In this document: one piece after another, positions 1 through 9,667 of the stretch
Numbering within the stretch: position 1 is the stretch's first letter
Layout of the letters: each line of letters begins with the position of its first letter
NCBI GenBank assembly: GCA_000621185.1
Contig: KK211221.1
Location: 515,347-579,346 of the forward strand
Direction of reading: 5' to 3'
From: Franconibacter pulveris DSM 19144
GTDB taxonomy: Bacteria; Pseudomonadota; Gammaproteobacteria; Enterobacterales; Enterobacteriaceae
DNA: 64,000 nucleotides
Notes under the pieces: model-generated
Databases searched by the model: none
Told to the model about the DNA's origin: nothing
Seen by the model: the letters and a program-made list of their open reading frames with translations, nothing else
Position numbers and translations under genes: made by a program

Positions 1-2427
1 AATGCCCGGCGGCACCGGGCGCATCGCCGCATCCAGAATGCGAAGGCCGGTATTCCAGACCGGGAAGCCGATCGGCACGCTGGCGCCCGTGACGTTCGCC
101 AGCGCGTCACCGAAAGCGGGATACCAGCTCACGTCCACCGCCGCTTCCGTCGGCCCGTAAAGGTTATGCAGCGGCGCGGCGGTCAGTTGCTCCCACTGGC
201 GACAAAGCCCGGCAGGCAACGCCTCTCCGCTACAGAAAACCTGGCGCAGCGTCGCGCAGGAAGCCACGGCTTCTGGCGTCGTCAGCGAGGCGACAAACGC
301 GGCGAGCATAGAGGGCACAAAGTGCGTGGTGGTCACTCGCCAGCGGGTGAACAGCACCTGCAACGCCTGCGGATCGCGATGCGCCTGCGGCGGCGCCATC
401 ACGAGGCGTGCGCCCACCAGCAGCGGCCAGAAGAACTCCCATACCGAAACGTCGAAGCTGCACGGCGTTTTTTGCAGCACCACGTCATCCGCACCAAGCG
501 GATAGTGGTTCTGCATCCACAGCAGGCGGTTGACGATAGCCGTCTGGCCTACCATCACCCCTTTCGGCCTGCCGGTGGAGCCAGAGGTAAAAATCACATA
601 AGCCGTGTGCTCCGGGCGCGAAAGCTGAAGCTCCTGCGGCGCGTTGACGTCAAGCGGCTCGGTGTAGCAAACACTTTTCAGCCCCGGCAACCCGCTAAAG
701 CGCGGCTGCTCTTGCGGCGTGGTGATAAGCAACCGCGGCGCGGCGTCTTCCAGCATCATGCGCAGACGGTCGTCCGGGTAGCCGGTATCAAGCGGCAGCC
801 AGGCGGCGCCCGCTTCGACAATCGCCTGCAAGGCGAGGGAAAGAAAGACCGAGCGCGGCAGCGCCACCGCCACTACGTCGCCGGGACGTACGCCCTGTGC
901 TATCAGTTCAGCCGCGAGCGTCAGCACTTGCTCGCGCATTTCGCGGTAGCTGAATTGATAGTATTCATCCGCCAGCGCTGGCGCCTGCGGCGTGGCGCTC
1001 GCCTGATGCGCCAGCAGGCTGCTTAAGGTCTCAACCGGCAGCGTCATGGCGGTGTCGTTGACCTGCCGAAGCTGCTCTGTCTCCGCAGGCAGCAGCAAGT
1101 CCGCGTCGATACAGCGACGCTGCGCATCGGCGGCAAACTGCGCAAGTAAAAGCGGCAGGCGCGCCAGATGCCCTTCCAGCGTCGTTTCGTCATAGCGTTC
1201 AGCGTTGGCCAGCAGTTCCATGGCGACCGCGCCCTGCTCGTCGACATAAAGCGCAATCTCGATATCTTTCACCGGACCGGAGGCAAGCTGATGGGTAATG
1301 CCCTCAATGCCGTCGAAATCCAGCCGGTAGTCGAACATCTTCAGGTTCAGCACCGGGCCATAGAGCGGCGCCTCCTGCGTGACGCGCCCGGCGTCACGCA
1401 GCACCTGCTCCGCGTCGTAACGCTGATGACGGCGCAGCCGCTTTAACTGCTTCGCCAGGCTTTCGGCAAAAGCGGGCAGCGTTTGCTGCGGCGCAACGCG
1501 CACCGCGAAAGGCAGCACGTTAAGCACCGGGCCGGTCGCAGTCAGCGCAGCGGAGCCGATGCGGCGCATAAAGATAAAGCCTGCGCTGTAATCGCGCCGC
1601 CCGCTCAGCCTCCCTAACCACAGCGTAACCAGCGCCAGCGCCATATCGGCCGGGGAAAGCGCACCTGCCTGGCGCATCAGCTGGCTGAATGCGCGCGGGT
1701 CAAAGCGCACCGTGCGGCGGATAAGCGCCGTGGTGGCACTCTGCCCGGTGAGCGGGTGCGAAGAGAGCGTGGCGGGCGGCGGCAGCTCGCTCAGCTGCTG
1801 CGCCCAGAAAGCGGCGTCTCGGGCAAAGGCGTCGGAGCGCTGGTAACGGGCATACTCCTCCACTACCTCGGCGAAAGGCGTGAAGGGCGAAGGCGACGGT
1901 GTTTCGCCTTTGCGCCAGGCGCGATAAATATCGGCGATCCGGCGGGTAATGGCGGTAAAACTGAAGCCATCCACCACCATATGATGATAGCGCTGATACC
2001 AGAACCAGCGGCTGTCGGCTAAGCGCAGCAGGGCGTGATGATAAAGCGGCTTGCCGCTCTCCACGCGCAGATCCTGGTCGAGGTCGTCGCGCATGTGCGC
2101 CAGCGCGGTTTGCTCCGGCGCGGCGTCGTTTCGCAGGTCGATAATTTCGGGCGAGCGGAAAATAAAGTGCGGGTCGATGCGCTGGCTGACCACGCCGTCG
2201 CGCTCTTCAAAGCGCATCCGCAGCGTGTCGGCTTCCGCCATGCCCGTGACGATGGCGCGGGCAAGCAGCGCGGCGTCAAGTTCGCCATTAAGCTCAACAT
2301 AGTGCGCCACGCTCCAGGCGTTGCGCTGGTCGGAAAGCTGCTCCGCCATCCAGATGCCGGGCTGCGCCGCCGCCAGCGGCAGTTCGCGTTGCTGTTCCGT
2401 CACCGGGGAAAGGATTGTATCGGTCAT
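1..2427 (-). CDS. entF: Enterobactin synthase component F (EntF), 3' part outside window
   Basis: Non-ribosomal peptide synthetase that activates L-serine and cyclises three DHB-Ser units into enterobactin in the cytoplasm. The reading frame starts with ATG at 2427 and is open to the window edge, giving about 809 residues: the condensation domain (HHMMVDGFS, an HHxxxDG motif, about 140 residues in) and most of the adenylation domain (core FTSGSTGRPKG, and GPTEAAV further on). The rest of adenylation, the carrier and the thioesterase domains lie outside. It starts 3 nt after the ybdZ stop, so it belongs to the fes-ybdZ-entF operon under the Fur-type operator near 3950. Assignment is secure from sequence and synteny. 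Confidence 0.97.
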   Translation of the reverse strand, partial: MTDTILSPVTEQQRELPLAAAQPGIWMAEQLSDQRNAWSVAHYVELNGELDAALLARAIVTGMAEADTLRMRFEERDGVVSQRIDPHFIFRSPEIIDLRNDAAPEQTALAHMRDDLDQDLRVESGKPLYHHALLRLADSRWFWYQRYHHMVVDGFSFTAITRRIADIYRAWRKGETPSPSPFTPFAEVVEEYARYQRSDAFARDAAFWAQQLSELPPPATLSSHPLTGQSATTALIRRTVRFDPRAFSQLMRQAGALSPADMALALVTLWLGRLSGRRDYSAGFIFMRRIGSAALTATGPVLNVLPFAVRVAPQQTLPAFAESLAKQLKRLRRHQRYDAEQVLRDAGRVTQEAPLYGPVLNLKMFDYRLDFDGIEGITHQLASGPVKDIEIALYVDEQGAVAMELLANAERYDETTLEGHLARLPLLLAQFAADAQRRCIDADLLLPAETEQLRQVNDTAMTLPVETLSSLLAHQASATPQAPALADEYYQFSYREMREQVLTLAAELIAQGVRPGDVVAVALPRSVFLSLALQAIVEAGAAWLPLDTGYPDDRLRMMLEDAAPRLLITTPQEQPRFSGLPGLKSVCYTEPLDVNAPQELQLSRPEHTAYVIFTSGSTGRPKGVMVGQTAIVNRLLWMQNHYPLGADDVVLQKTPCSFDVSVWEFFWPLLVGARLVMAPPQAHRDPQALQVLFTRWRVTTTHFVPSMLAAFVASLTTPEAVASCATLRQVFCSGEALPAGLCRQWEQLTAAPLHNLYGPTEAAVDVSWYPAFGDALANVTGASVPIGFPVWNTGLRILDAAMRPVPPGI

Positions 2428-2430
2428 GGT

Positions 2431-2646
2431 TTACTCGCTCGCGACGGGGACAAAATGGCCTGGCTGAAGGGTCTGCCAACGCGCGGCGAGCCAGCGCTGG
2501 CACTCTTCCTGCGACTGAGGTTCGCACACAACGCGCCAGCCTTGCGGCAGCTGGCAATGTTCCGGCCAGAGGCTGAACTGCCGGTCGCTGTTTTCGAGCA
2601 GGTAAAATCGCCCCTGCGGGTCATCGAAGGGATTTGCAAATTCCAT
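2431..2646 (-). CDS. ybdZ: MbtH-like protein YbdZ, EntF adenylation partner
   Basis: 71-residue MbtH-family protein. These proteins bind the adenylation domain of NRPSs and are needed for its folding or activity. The sequence has the family signature: N-terminal NPFDDPQGRFYLLEN, central SLWPEH and conserved tryptophans (LPQGWRVV, CQRWLAARW). An ATG at 2646 fits the family length; a longer in-frame start upstream would add 30 residues with no family similarity and overlap fes. It lies 14 nt after fes and 3 nt before entF, as in E. coli. Confidence 0.95.
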   Translation of the reverse strand: MEFANPFDDPQGRFYLLENSDRQFSLWPEHCQLPQGWRVVCEPQSQEECQRWLAARWQTLQPGHFVPVASE

Positions 2647-2660
2647 ACATACTCCTGTCT

Positions 2661-3890
2661 TTAAGTACGCGCCTGCGGTTCGGTAAGCGGACGCCAGAGC
2701 GCGCACAGCCCTTCCGTCAACCCGCCCCGCCAGCAAAGCGCGTCGTGTCCGCCGTCAACCTGACGCCAGAAAAGCGGCTGCTGGGTGTGTAGTAAGGAAT
2801 AAAGGCGCTGGTTGGCCTTATAAATGAGCGGCTCATGAATGCCCGCTTCAAGAAAAATACGCAGCGGCCGCGCGTCGAGCCGGCCTTCGAGCAATTGCTC
2901 CACCAGCCAGCCGTCTTGCTCGCCGCCGCGGTTCGGCCACCAGAAGGAGCCGGACTGGCTCAGCACGTTGCCAAAGCGCTGCGGCCAGTTGAGCCCGGCG
3001 TAAAGCGCGGCGAGGCCGCCAAAGCTCTGCCCCGCCACCACCGTGGTCGCCGCTTCATCGCGCCAGGGCGCGATGGCCTGCACCTGCGGCAACAGCTCTT
3101 CCTGCACCGCCAGCCAGAAATCGGCATTGCAGGGCAACTCATGGCTACGGTGAACGGTGTCGATGACATCAATAAGCAGGTAAACCGCAGGCGGCAGTCT
3201 TTTGTCGTTAGTCAGCGCCTGCAACGCGGGAAAGATGGGCTGGCTCTCGGCCCAGAACTGGCCGTCGAGCAAAATCGCCAGCGGGCGCTGCTCAGGCTGC
3301 GCTTCACCGGTGGTGAAAACCCATATGCGGCGGCTGTTAGCAAGGCGATGGCTGCGCCATTGAATGCAGCGCGGCGGGTGATGAGGCGTCTGCGGCTTAT
3401 CCCATCCTGGCTGCGGCGGCGCGCCGGGGAGATGCAGCGCCGAGACCGGGTGGCCGCGTCCGCCGCGCCAGTGGGCCGGGTTGAAGGGGTCGGCGATAGC
3501 GCCTGGCAAGAGTTTGCCCCAGCCTGCGCGCAGCGCCGCGCGGTCTGGCGCCTCGCCGGCAAAGACCTCGGGGGCGAAGTCATCCGTCCGCTCAGAGGGG
3601 ATCAGGCAGTAGCTGCCGCGCCAGCGGGCGTTGAGGGTGATTTGCCAGCGCCAGGCGTCGGTGCCGGGCACGCGCGTCAGACTTTGCGGCCGGGAAGGCT
3701 TATGGTGATCGGTCAGGCCGGTGATATAGAGCCAGACGCGCTGTACGCGCGAGCGTTCCTCGTTCCCCGCCGGATCTCGCCACCAGAAGGTCACTTTACA
3801 CTCGCCATTCGCCCCGCAGACGATGTCAGGGATACCCTGCGCCTGTTTCGCCTGCCACCAGGCTTCACTTCCCGTTGTGTGCGCCGTCAC
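2661..3890 (-). CDS. fes: Enterobactin esterase Fes
   Basis: Cytoplasmic trilactone esterase that opens ferric enterobactin after uptake to release iron. The protein has 409 residues (E. coli about 400). It has an N-terminal Fes-type domain (VTFWWRDP; RVWLYITGLTDHH) and a C-terminal alpha/beta hydrolase fold with nucleophile motif GQSFGG (Ser289) and a GGHD histidine (His382). The start is a GTG at 3890 preceded by an AGGGG-type ribosome site. It is the first gene of fes-ybdZ-entF, divergent from fepA, with the Fur-type site between them. Confidence 0.96.
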   Translation of the reverse strand: MTAHTTGSEAWWQAKQAQGIPDIVCGANGECKVTFWWRDPAGNEERSRVQRVWLYITGLTDHHKPSRPQSLTRVPGTDAWRWQITLNARWRGSYCLIPSERTDDFAPEVFAGEAPDRAALRAGWGKLLPGAIADPFNPAHWRGGRGHPVSALHLPGAPPQPGWDKPQTPHHPPRCIQWRSHRLANSRRIWVFTTGEAQPEQRPLAILLDGQFWAESQPIFPALQALTNDKRLPPAVYLLIDVIDTVHRSHELPCNADFWLAVQEELLPQVQAIAPWRDEAATTVVAGQSFGGLAALYAGLNWPQRFGNVLSQSGSFWWPNRGGEQDGWLVEQLLEGRLDARPLRIFLEAGIHEPLIYKANQRLYSLLHTQQPLFWRQVDGGHDALCWRGGLTEGLCALWRPLTEPQART

Positions 3891-3943
3891 TTTATTAACC
3901 CCTTGTTAATCATGGCAAAAGCCGTTACCGCCAAGAAATTCAT

Positions 3944-3967
3944 GATAATATTATTGATAATTATTTG
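3944..3967. promoter_or_regulatory. Fur box in the fes/fepA divergent promoter region
   Basis: AT-rich run of Fur-type hexamers GATAAT-ATTATT-GATAAT-TATTTG, close to the GATAATGATAATCATTATC consensus. It lies in the 272-nt gap between divergent fes and fepA, whose E. coli homologues share a bidirectional Fur-regulated promoter. The rest of the gap (3891-4162) holds no visible gene. Confidence 0.85.
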
Positions 3968-4162
3968 CATTTGCAATAGCGTATGGGCGCGCTGTGGGAA
4001 GCGCATAAGGTATTCAGAAAATGACGAAAACCGCCTGATGTTTTGGCCTCATCGCTCCAGGATGAGTGACGCATTGCAGGCCGCACCGGGCATTATCCAC
4101 GCTGCGCCACGCCCTTTGGGTACGGAACATATGGTCGGCAGCGCAGAAAAGCAGGACATAAA

Positions 4163-6415
4163 ATGAATAAGAAGATCCACTATTCCCTCGCGATGTTAAT
4201 CAACATGGGAATCTATGGCGTTGCGCTGTCGGCAAATGCCGCGCAGACCGCTGCTGTTGATAGCGAAGCAGCTCCCGCCGCCGGTGATGACACCATTGTG
4301 GTTACCGCCGCCCAGCAAAACCTGCAGGCGCCTGGCGTTTCCACCATTACCGCAGATGAAATCCGTAAAAACCCGCCTGCGCGCGACGTTTCTGAACTTA
4401 TCCGCACCATGCCTGGCGTTAACCTGACCGGCAACTCCACCAGCGGCCAGCGCGGAAACAACCGCCAGATTGATATTCGCGGCATGGGACCGGAAAACAC
4501 CCTGATCCTGATTGACGGCAAACCGGTGACCAGCCGCAACTCGGTGCGTCTGGGCTGGCGCGGCGAGCGCGATACCCGCGGCGACACCGCCTGGGTACCG
4601 CCGGAAATGATTGAGCGCATCGAAGTGATCCGCGGCCCGGCGGCAGCGCGCTACGGCAACGGCGCGGCGGGCGGCGTAGTGAATATCATCACCAAACGCA
4701 GCAGCGACGAATGGCATGGCTCGTGGAATACCTATCTCGACGCGCCGGAGCACAAAGACGAAGGCGCCACCAAACGCACCAACTTCAACCTGACCGGCCC
4801 GCTCGGCGGCGATTTTAGCTTCCGCCTGTACGGCAACCTGGATAAAACCCAGGCCGACGCCTGGGACATCAACAAAGGGCATGAGTCTGAACGTACCGGC
4901 AGCTACGCCAACACCGTGCCTGCCGGGCGTGAAGGTGTGATTAACAAGGATATTAACGGCCAGCTGCGCTGGGATTTCGCACCGCTTAACTCGCTGGAGC
5001 TGGAGGCGGGATACAGCCGTCAGGGCAACCTGTATGCGGGTGATACGCAAAACACCAACACCAACGCGCTGGTGAAAAAGAATTACGGTAAAGAGACCAA
5101 CCGGCTTTATCGCCAGAGTTACTCGCTGACCTGGAACGGCGGCTGGGACAACGGCATCACCACCAATACTTATGCGCAGTACGAACACACCCGCAACTCG
5201 CGCAAAAACGAAGGTCTGGCGGGCGGCACCGAAGGGATTTTCTCCAACGAGAATTTCTCCAATATCGATCTGAGCGACGTGCTGCTGCACAGCGAAGTTA
5301 ACTTGCCGCTCGATCTGCTCGTTAACCAGAACCTGACGCTTGGCACCGAGTGGAACCAGCAGCGCATGAAGGACCTGGCGTCCAACACCCAGTCGCTGAC
5401 CGAAGGCGGCACCATTGGCGGCGTTGACGCCACCAACCGCAGCCCCTACTCCAAAGCGGAAATCTTCTCGCTCTTCGCCGAAGACAATATGGAGCTGACC
5501 GACAGCACCATGCTGACGCCGGGCTTGCGCTTTGACCATCACACTATCGTCGGCGATAACTGGAGCCCGTCGCTGAACCTGTCCCAGGGGCTGACGGACG
5601 ATATTACGCTGAAGATGGGCATCGCCCGCGCCTACAAAGCGCCGAGCCTGTATCAGACCAACCCGAACTACATTCTCTACAGCCGCGGCCAGGGCTGCTA
5701 TGCCAGCGCCGGCGCCTGTTACCTGATGGGCAACGACGACCTGAAAGCGGAAACCAGCATCAATAAAGAAGTGGGCCTGGAGTTCAAACGCGACGGCTGG
5801 CTGGCAGGGGTAACCTGGTTCCGTAACGACTATCGCGACAAGATTGAAGCAGGCTACTCGCCTGTCGGCAAAGCGTCGAAAGCGACAACGGACGTTTACC
5901 AGTGGGAAAACGTGCCGAAGGCGGTGGTGGAAGGCCTGGAAGGCAGCCTCAACGTGCCGGTCAGCGACACGGTGAACTGGACCAACAACTTCACCTACAT
6001 GCTGCAAAGCAAGAACAAAACCACCGGCGACCGACTGTCGATTATCCCGGAATATACGCTGAACTCGACGCTGAGCTGGCAGATTCGCCAGGATATCTCC
6101 GTGCAGTCCACGTTCACCTGGTACGGCAAACAGCAGCCGAAGATCTATAACTACAAAGGCGCGCGCGCGACCGGCAGCGAAACCAACGAAGTGAGCCCTT
6201 ACAGCATCGTTGGCCTGAGCGGCACCTGGGATGCGACCAAAAATGTCAGCCTGACGGCGGGCGTGGATAACCTCTTCGACAAGCGCCACTGGCGCGCAGG
6301 CAACGCGCAGACCACCGGTAACGACACAACGAAATCGTATATGTACGGCGCAGGCGCGGAAACGTACAACGAGTCAGGCCGCACCTGGTTTGTTAGCGTT
6401 AACACGCATTTCTGA
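4163..6415 (+). CDS. fepA: Ferric enterobactin outer-membrane receptor FepA
   Basis: TonB-dependent receptor for ferric enterobactin, 750 residues against about 746 in E. coli. It has a signal peptide with likely cleavage near residue 26, a TonB box (DDTIVVTAA, about 42-50), a plug domain with the FepA-type stretch TMPGVNLTGNSTSGQRGNN, a beta-barrel, and a terminal Phe after SVNTH as expected for BAM-dependent insertion. It is preceded by the Fur-type region and followed by a strong hairpin terminator before entD. Very close to E. coli FepA throughout the plug. Confidence 0.98.
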   Translation: MNKKIHYSLAMLINMGIYGVALSANAAQTAAVDSEAAPAAGDDTIVVTAAQQNLQAPGVSTITADEIRKNPPARDVSELIRTMPGVNLTGNSTSGQRGNNRQIDIRGMGPENTLILIDGKPVTSRNSVRLGWRGERDTRGDTAWVPPEMIERIEVIRGPAAARYGNGAAGGVVNIITKRSSDEWHGSWNTYLDAPEHKDEGATKRTNFNLTGPLGGDFSFRLYGNLDKTQADAWDINKGHESERTGSYANTVPAGREGVINKDINGQLRWDFAPLNSLELEAGYSRQGNLYAGDTQNTNTNALVKKNYGKETNRLYRQSYSLTWNGGWDNGITTNTYAQYEHTRNSRKNEGLAGGTEGIFSNENFSNIDLSDVLLHSEVNLPLDLLVNQNLTLGTEWNQQRMKDLASNTQSLTEGGTIGGVDATNRSPYSKAEIFSLFAEDNMELTDSTMLTPGLRFDHHTIVGDNWSPSLNLSQGLTDDITLKMGIARAYKAPSLYQTNPNYILYSRGQGCYASAGACYLMGNDDLKAETSINKEVGLEFKRDGWLAGVTWFRNDYRDKIEAGYSPVGKASKATTDVYQWENVPKAVVEGLEGSLNVPVSDTVNWTNNFTYMLQSKNKTTGDRLSIIPEYTLNSTLSWQIRQDISVQSTFTWYGKQQPKIYNYKGARATGSETNEVSPYSIVGLSGTWDATKNVSLTAGVDNLFDKRHWRAGNAQTTGNDTTKSYMYGAGAETYNESGRTWFVSVNTHF

Positions 6416-6433
6416 TAGCCTGGCGTGAAAAAT

Positions 6434-6465
6434 AAAAGGCGGGGGGCGACTCCCGCCTTTTTGTT
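6434..6465 (+). terminator. Rho-independent terminator after fepA
   Basis: Stem AAAAGGCGGG / CCCGCCTTTT with a short loop, followed by a T-rich tract (TTTTTGTTG). It lies 18 nt past the fepA stop and upstream of the chosen entD start, so it probably limits read-through into entD. Confidence 0.85.
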
Positions 6466-6514
6466 GTGTGTTGTTACACTACGCCCACGTTCTCCCCTCG
6501 CGCACTTTACCGTT

Positions 6515-7180
6515 ATGCAAACCCAGCTCCGCCCGTTTACGTTCGCCGGCCACACGCTGTTTCGCGTTGATTTCGATCCGGTGACGCTGCACCCCGCCGA
6601 CCTGTTCTGGCTAGCGCACCACGCGCAGATAACGCGCTTCGCGCCGCGCAGGCAGGCCGAGCACCTGGCCGGGCGGATAGCGGCGGCGGCGGCGCTGCGC
6701 CACGCCGGAAGCGACAGCCCTGCGCCTGGCATTGGCGCGCACCGGGAACCGCTCTGGCCGCAGGGGTTTTGCGGCAGCATTACCCATACCGCAGGCGTGG
6801 CGATAGCGGTGGCGGTAAAGCGCGACAGCGCGACACAGGGCATCGGCATCGACAGGGAAACGCTGCTGGATGAGCGCAGCGCGCCGGATATCGCCGAAGG
6901 CGCGCTTCATGCTGGCGAGCGCCTGCGCCTGCATCAGACTTCCCTTCCTTACCCGGTCGCCGTCACGCTGGCGTTTTCCGCCAAAGAGAGTCTTTTTAAG
7001 GCGCTTTTCCCGCAGGTAAAAACCCGGTTTGGCTTTGAGTGCGCAGAGTTGCTCTCTGTCACTGAGGGCAGGCTTGAGTTGCGTCTCACACAACCTCTTG
7101 GGCCATTTGGCGTAAACGAACGGTTCATTGTTCACTGGCTTCAGAATCAAAGTACGCTCATGACGCTAGCCCACTATTAA
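6515..7180 (+). CDS. entD: 4'-phosphopantetheinyl transferase EntD
   Basis: Transfers phosphopantetheine from CoA to the carrier domains of EntB and EntF. 221 residues. Sfp/EntD-type motifs are visible: GIGIDRE (magnesium/CoA site) and FSAKESLFK. The ATG at 6515 is chosen because it gives the family N-terminus (MQTQLRPFTFAGHTLF); an upstream in-frame start would run through the fepA terminator. It lies downstream of fepA on the same strand, as in E. coli, and closes the enterobactin block. Confidence 0.94.
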   Translation: MQTQLRPFTFAGHTLFRVDFDPVTLHPADLFWLAHHAQITRFAPRRQAEHLAGRIAAAAALRHAGSDSPAPGIGAHREPLWPQGFCGSITHTAGVAIAVAVKRDSATQGIGIDRETLLDERSAPDIAEGALHAGERLRLHQTSLPYPVAVTLAFSAKESLFKALFPQVKTRFGFECAELLSVTEGRLELRLTQPLGPFGVNERFIVHWLQNQSTLMTLAHY

Positions 7181-7411
7181 CGCGCTTTCTCCAGCATCCA
7201 CCCTGAGATCCCCAATTCCAGGGGGAAGGGGTATTAAACACGTTATTTTATTCAAGGCGAGCCTTAGCATGCCGATAAGCCCTTAACCTAAAAAACATTT
7301 TATACCGCGCTGATTACGTCAACAGACCGGCAAGAGGGCGTATTTCGTCTGGCGAAACGCCGTCTGAGGAAGGGAGTGTGACGTCATTCAGCGCTCAGGG
7401 ATAAGGCTGAG

Positions 7412-8368
7412 ATGACCCGCCCTACCAGAGATACGGCTGCTGAAAGAGACGCCCTTGCGCCTCCATATCGGGCTGATACAGAGAAACGCTTCGCTGTTGA
7501 AAGCGCCGTGCAAACGCCACGGTTTACGTTAAATAAAGACGTCATTTTATCAGCCGCTACCCGCACTTCGCTCGACGAATGCCTCGCCCGCTTGCGTTTT
7601 CACCACACCATTTATCAGCAATGGAATTTTGCAAGCGTGGATCCGATGGGCATGACCGCCATTCTCAACTTTTACGGGCCGCCGGGAACGGGCAAAACCC
7701 TTTGCGCCGAAGCGCTGGCAGGTCAGCTTGGCCTGCCCTTTCTCTCGCTTGGCATTGCAGAGCTTGAGAGCAAATTTATGGGGGAAACGGCGAAAAACAT
7801 TCAGGCCGCCTTTGCCTGCGCCCGCAAAACCGGCGCGCTGCTTTTTTTCGATGAGGCCGATACCTTACTGGGCAAACGTCTCTCTTCCGTTACGCAAGGT
7901 GTCGATAACGAAGTGAATGCTATGCGCTCTACCCTGCTTATTGAACTGGAACGTTTTGAAGGCATCGCCGTGTTCGCTACCAATTTCGCGGGCAATTATG
8001 ATGAAGCGTTTCGTAGCCGTATCGGCTATCACGTTGAATTTACGCTGCCCGACCAGCCCGCCCGCCAGCAGCTCTGGAGTAAATTTCTGGTGGCCGATAT
8101 TCCCCTGGCCGACACGCGCGACACCTTGCTTGAAGCCGCAAGCGGGCTTTCTGAAGGTCTTGCCGGGCGTGAAATACGCACCTGCATGCGCCTTGCTCTG
8201 CCAAAAGCGTTGCTGGAAGCCGAGCGCGACGGCGTTTCACCACGCCTCGCAACACGTCATTTACAGGCAGCGATCGAACAGGTTCTCGCCTCGCGTCAGG
8301 CTGTCGCCAGCCGTGCGGGCCGCCTGCCAGACGATGTCAACACAGCAAAAAAACTACTGGGCGTTTAA
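7412..8368 (+). CDS. AAA+ ATPase, first gene of the ZorAB-like operon
   Basis: 318-residue single-ring AAA+ ATPase of the Cdc48/FtsH/katanin-like clade. Visible elements: Walker A GPPGTGKT (89-96), aromatic pore-loop-like KFMGE (121-125), Walker B LLFFDEAD (143-150), sensor-1 FATNF (Asn191) and candidate arginine fingers in FRSRIGYHVEF (Arg201/Arg203), then a helical lid. The first 75 residues match no domain I know. No membrane segment. The pore loop suggests protein threading or remodelling. The ribosome site before ATG 7412 is weak. The next gene starts 21 nt after the stop, with a good ribosome site. Function in the operon is inferred: probably remodels the next protein or the motor tail. 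Confidence 0.9.
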   Translation: MTRPTRDTAAERDALAPPYRADTEKRFAVESAVQTPRFTLNKDVILSAATRTSLDECLARLRFHHTIYQQWNFASVDPMGMTAILNFYGPPGTGKTLCAEALAGQLGLPFLSLGIAELESKFMGETAKNIQAAFACARKTGALLFFDEADTLLGKRLSSVTQGVDNEVNAMRSTLLIELERFEGIAVFATNFAGNYDEAFRSRIGYHVEFTLPDQPARQQLWSKFLVADIPLADTRDTLLEAASGLSEGLAGREIRTCMRLALPKALLEAERDGVSPRLATRHLQAAIEQVLASRQAVASRAGRLPDDVNTAKKLLGV

Positions 8369-8389
8369 GAATAATAAAGGAGAGTGGAA

Positions 8390-9667
8390 ATGGGTTTTTG
8401 GTCAAGCATGGGGAGTAGGTTAAGCAGTTTCGTCAGTTCTGCGGTTAGCGTAGCCAGCCGGGCGTGGGATAGCGTAAAAGAGACCGCTGCCAGAACCGTT
8501 TCATGGATGGCTGATAAAGCGGAAACCTTTGTCGGCAGCGTAAAAAAGGTCTGGGATAAAGTAAAACCCATTATCAACAACGTCATTCGTCCGATTGTGC
8601 AGACGGCGGCGAAGCTTGCCACCAAAGTGCTGCCGCAGTTTCCCTGGATTGGCGGTGCGTTGAATGCGCTGGATCGCGCCCTTGGTTTGCTGGTTGAGTG
8701 GGATAAGAGCGATCTTGCTAAACGCATCAGTAAAGCCATTGAATGGGCGATTAAAAAAGCGAAGGCGCTGAAAGATATCTTCCTTACGCCCGAAGAGATG
8801 GAAGAGGCCCGCCGGCATGAAGAGGCGCTGCGCGAAGCGCGCAGCCAGATGCGCGGTGAGGCGGCCCTTGCCATCGACTTAGCCAGCCTGATAACCCACT
8901 ACGCCCAGCTCTCAACCCGTATTCAGGATGTGCTGGAAAACATTCAGATTAACGATTTTGACCATTACCTGCGCCTGCGCGCCGCGCAGAAACTGCTGAA
9001 AGAAACCGAACAACGCCTGACCCGCGCACAGGATATCAATGTCATTACCAATGACGACCTGTTCCTGATTGAAACGGGCAGCGAACTGCTTAAGCCCAAT
9101 CCCCAACTCAGCGATAGCGCAACGCAGCGTCTGAATGATGTCGTGATGGCGCGTTTCGGCCAGAAACTGCTGCCGTTTGTTTTTGAAGAGATGATCATGG
9201 CCTGGGGCTACAACCTCCAGGCGATGGAAAACGAGTGGAAATCGCTTAGCGAAGCGCTCTCTAAAGAAGAAGTGCTGCTGCGTCGCCTGAAAATTGGCGA
9301 GCGCTTGGGCGATCTTTCGCCGGAAGAGGCGCAGATGTTAAGCGCCCTTGAGGCCCGCCTTCCGGCTCAGCAGAGCGAAATGGAAAACAAACGCAAACGC
9401 ACCAACGAGATGCGTAATTACGTCTTCGCCGCTGAGGGCTTCCTGCAACTGCTGGAGAAAGAGCCGGGCGACTTTATCGCTGAAGGCCGCGACTACCTGC
9501 TGGAAGACAGCAACGCCGCCGGGATGATCATTATCGATTGCGCCCAGTATGGCAAAACCTGGGAACAGCTCACCTTCGACGAGCAAAGCCTGATTATCGA
9601 TTTCGCCAATATTTTCGAAGAGGCGAGCCGCGCGCGCGCGCAAAAACTGGTTGAGGTGGCCGCATGA
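8390..9667 (+). CDS. Unknown helical protein with amphipathic N-terminus, ZorAB-like operon
   Basis: 425 residues, no family recognised. ATG 8390 is preferred because AAAGGAG (8376-8382) lies 7 nt upstream; a GTG at 8384 is too close. Residues 1 to about 100 form repeated amphipathic segments with regularly spaced Trp and Lys (WSSMGSRLSS, SRAWDSVKET, SWMADKAETF, KKVWDKVKPI), as in membrane-surface or lipid-binding helices. The remainder is charged and predicted by eye to be almost all alpha-helical, with Glu/Arg-rich coiled-coil stretches (about 130-170 and 285-335). No signal peptide and no catalytic motif. Its stop overlaps the next start by 4 nt, so it is translationally coupled to the ZorA-like gene. 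Confidence 0.8.
   Translation: MGFWSSMGSRLSSFVSSAVSVASRAWDSVKETAARTVSWMADKAETFVGSVKKVWDKVKPIINNVIRPIVQTAAKLATKVLPQFPWIGGALNALDRALGLLVEWDKSDLAKRISKAIEWAIKKAKALKDIFLTPEEMEEARRHEEALREARSQMRGEAALAIDLASLITHYAQLSTRIQDVLENIQINDFDHYLRLRAAQKLLKETEQRLTRAQDINVITNDDLFLIETGSELLKPNPQLSDSATQRLNDVVMARFGQKLLPFVFEEMIMAWGYNLQAMENEWKSLSEALSKEEVLLRRLKIGERLGDLSPEEAQMLSALEARLPAQQSEMENKRKRTNEMRNYVFAAEGFLQLLEKEPGDFIAEGRDYLLEDSNAAGMIIIDCAQYGKTWEQLTFDEQSLIIDFANIFEEASRARAQKLVEVAA

Noticed and set aside
2835-4166. 443-codon frame on the + strand over fes and the fes/fepA gap
   Set aside because: Antisense to fes over most of its length; composition is that of a shadow frame.
4196-6289. Long open frame antisense to fepA (697 codons)
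   Set aside because: It mirrors fepA codon bias in high-GC DNA, has no ribosome site and resembles no protein family.
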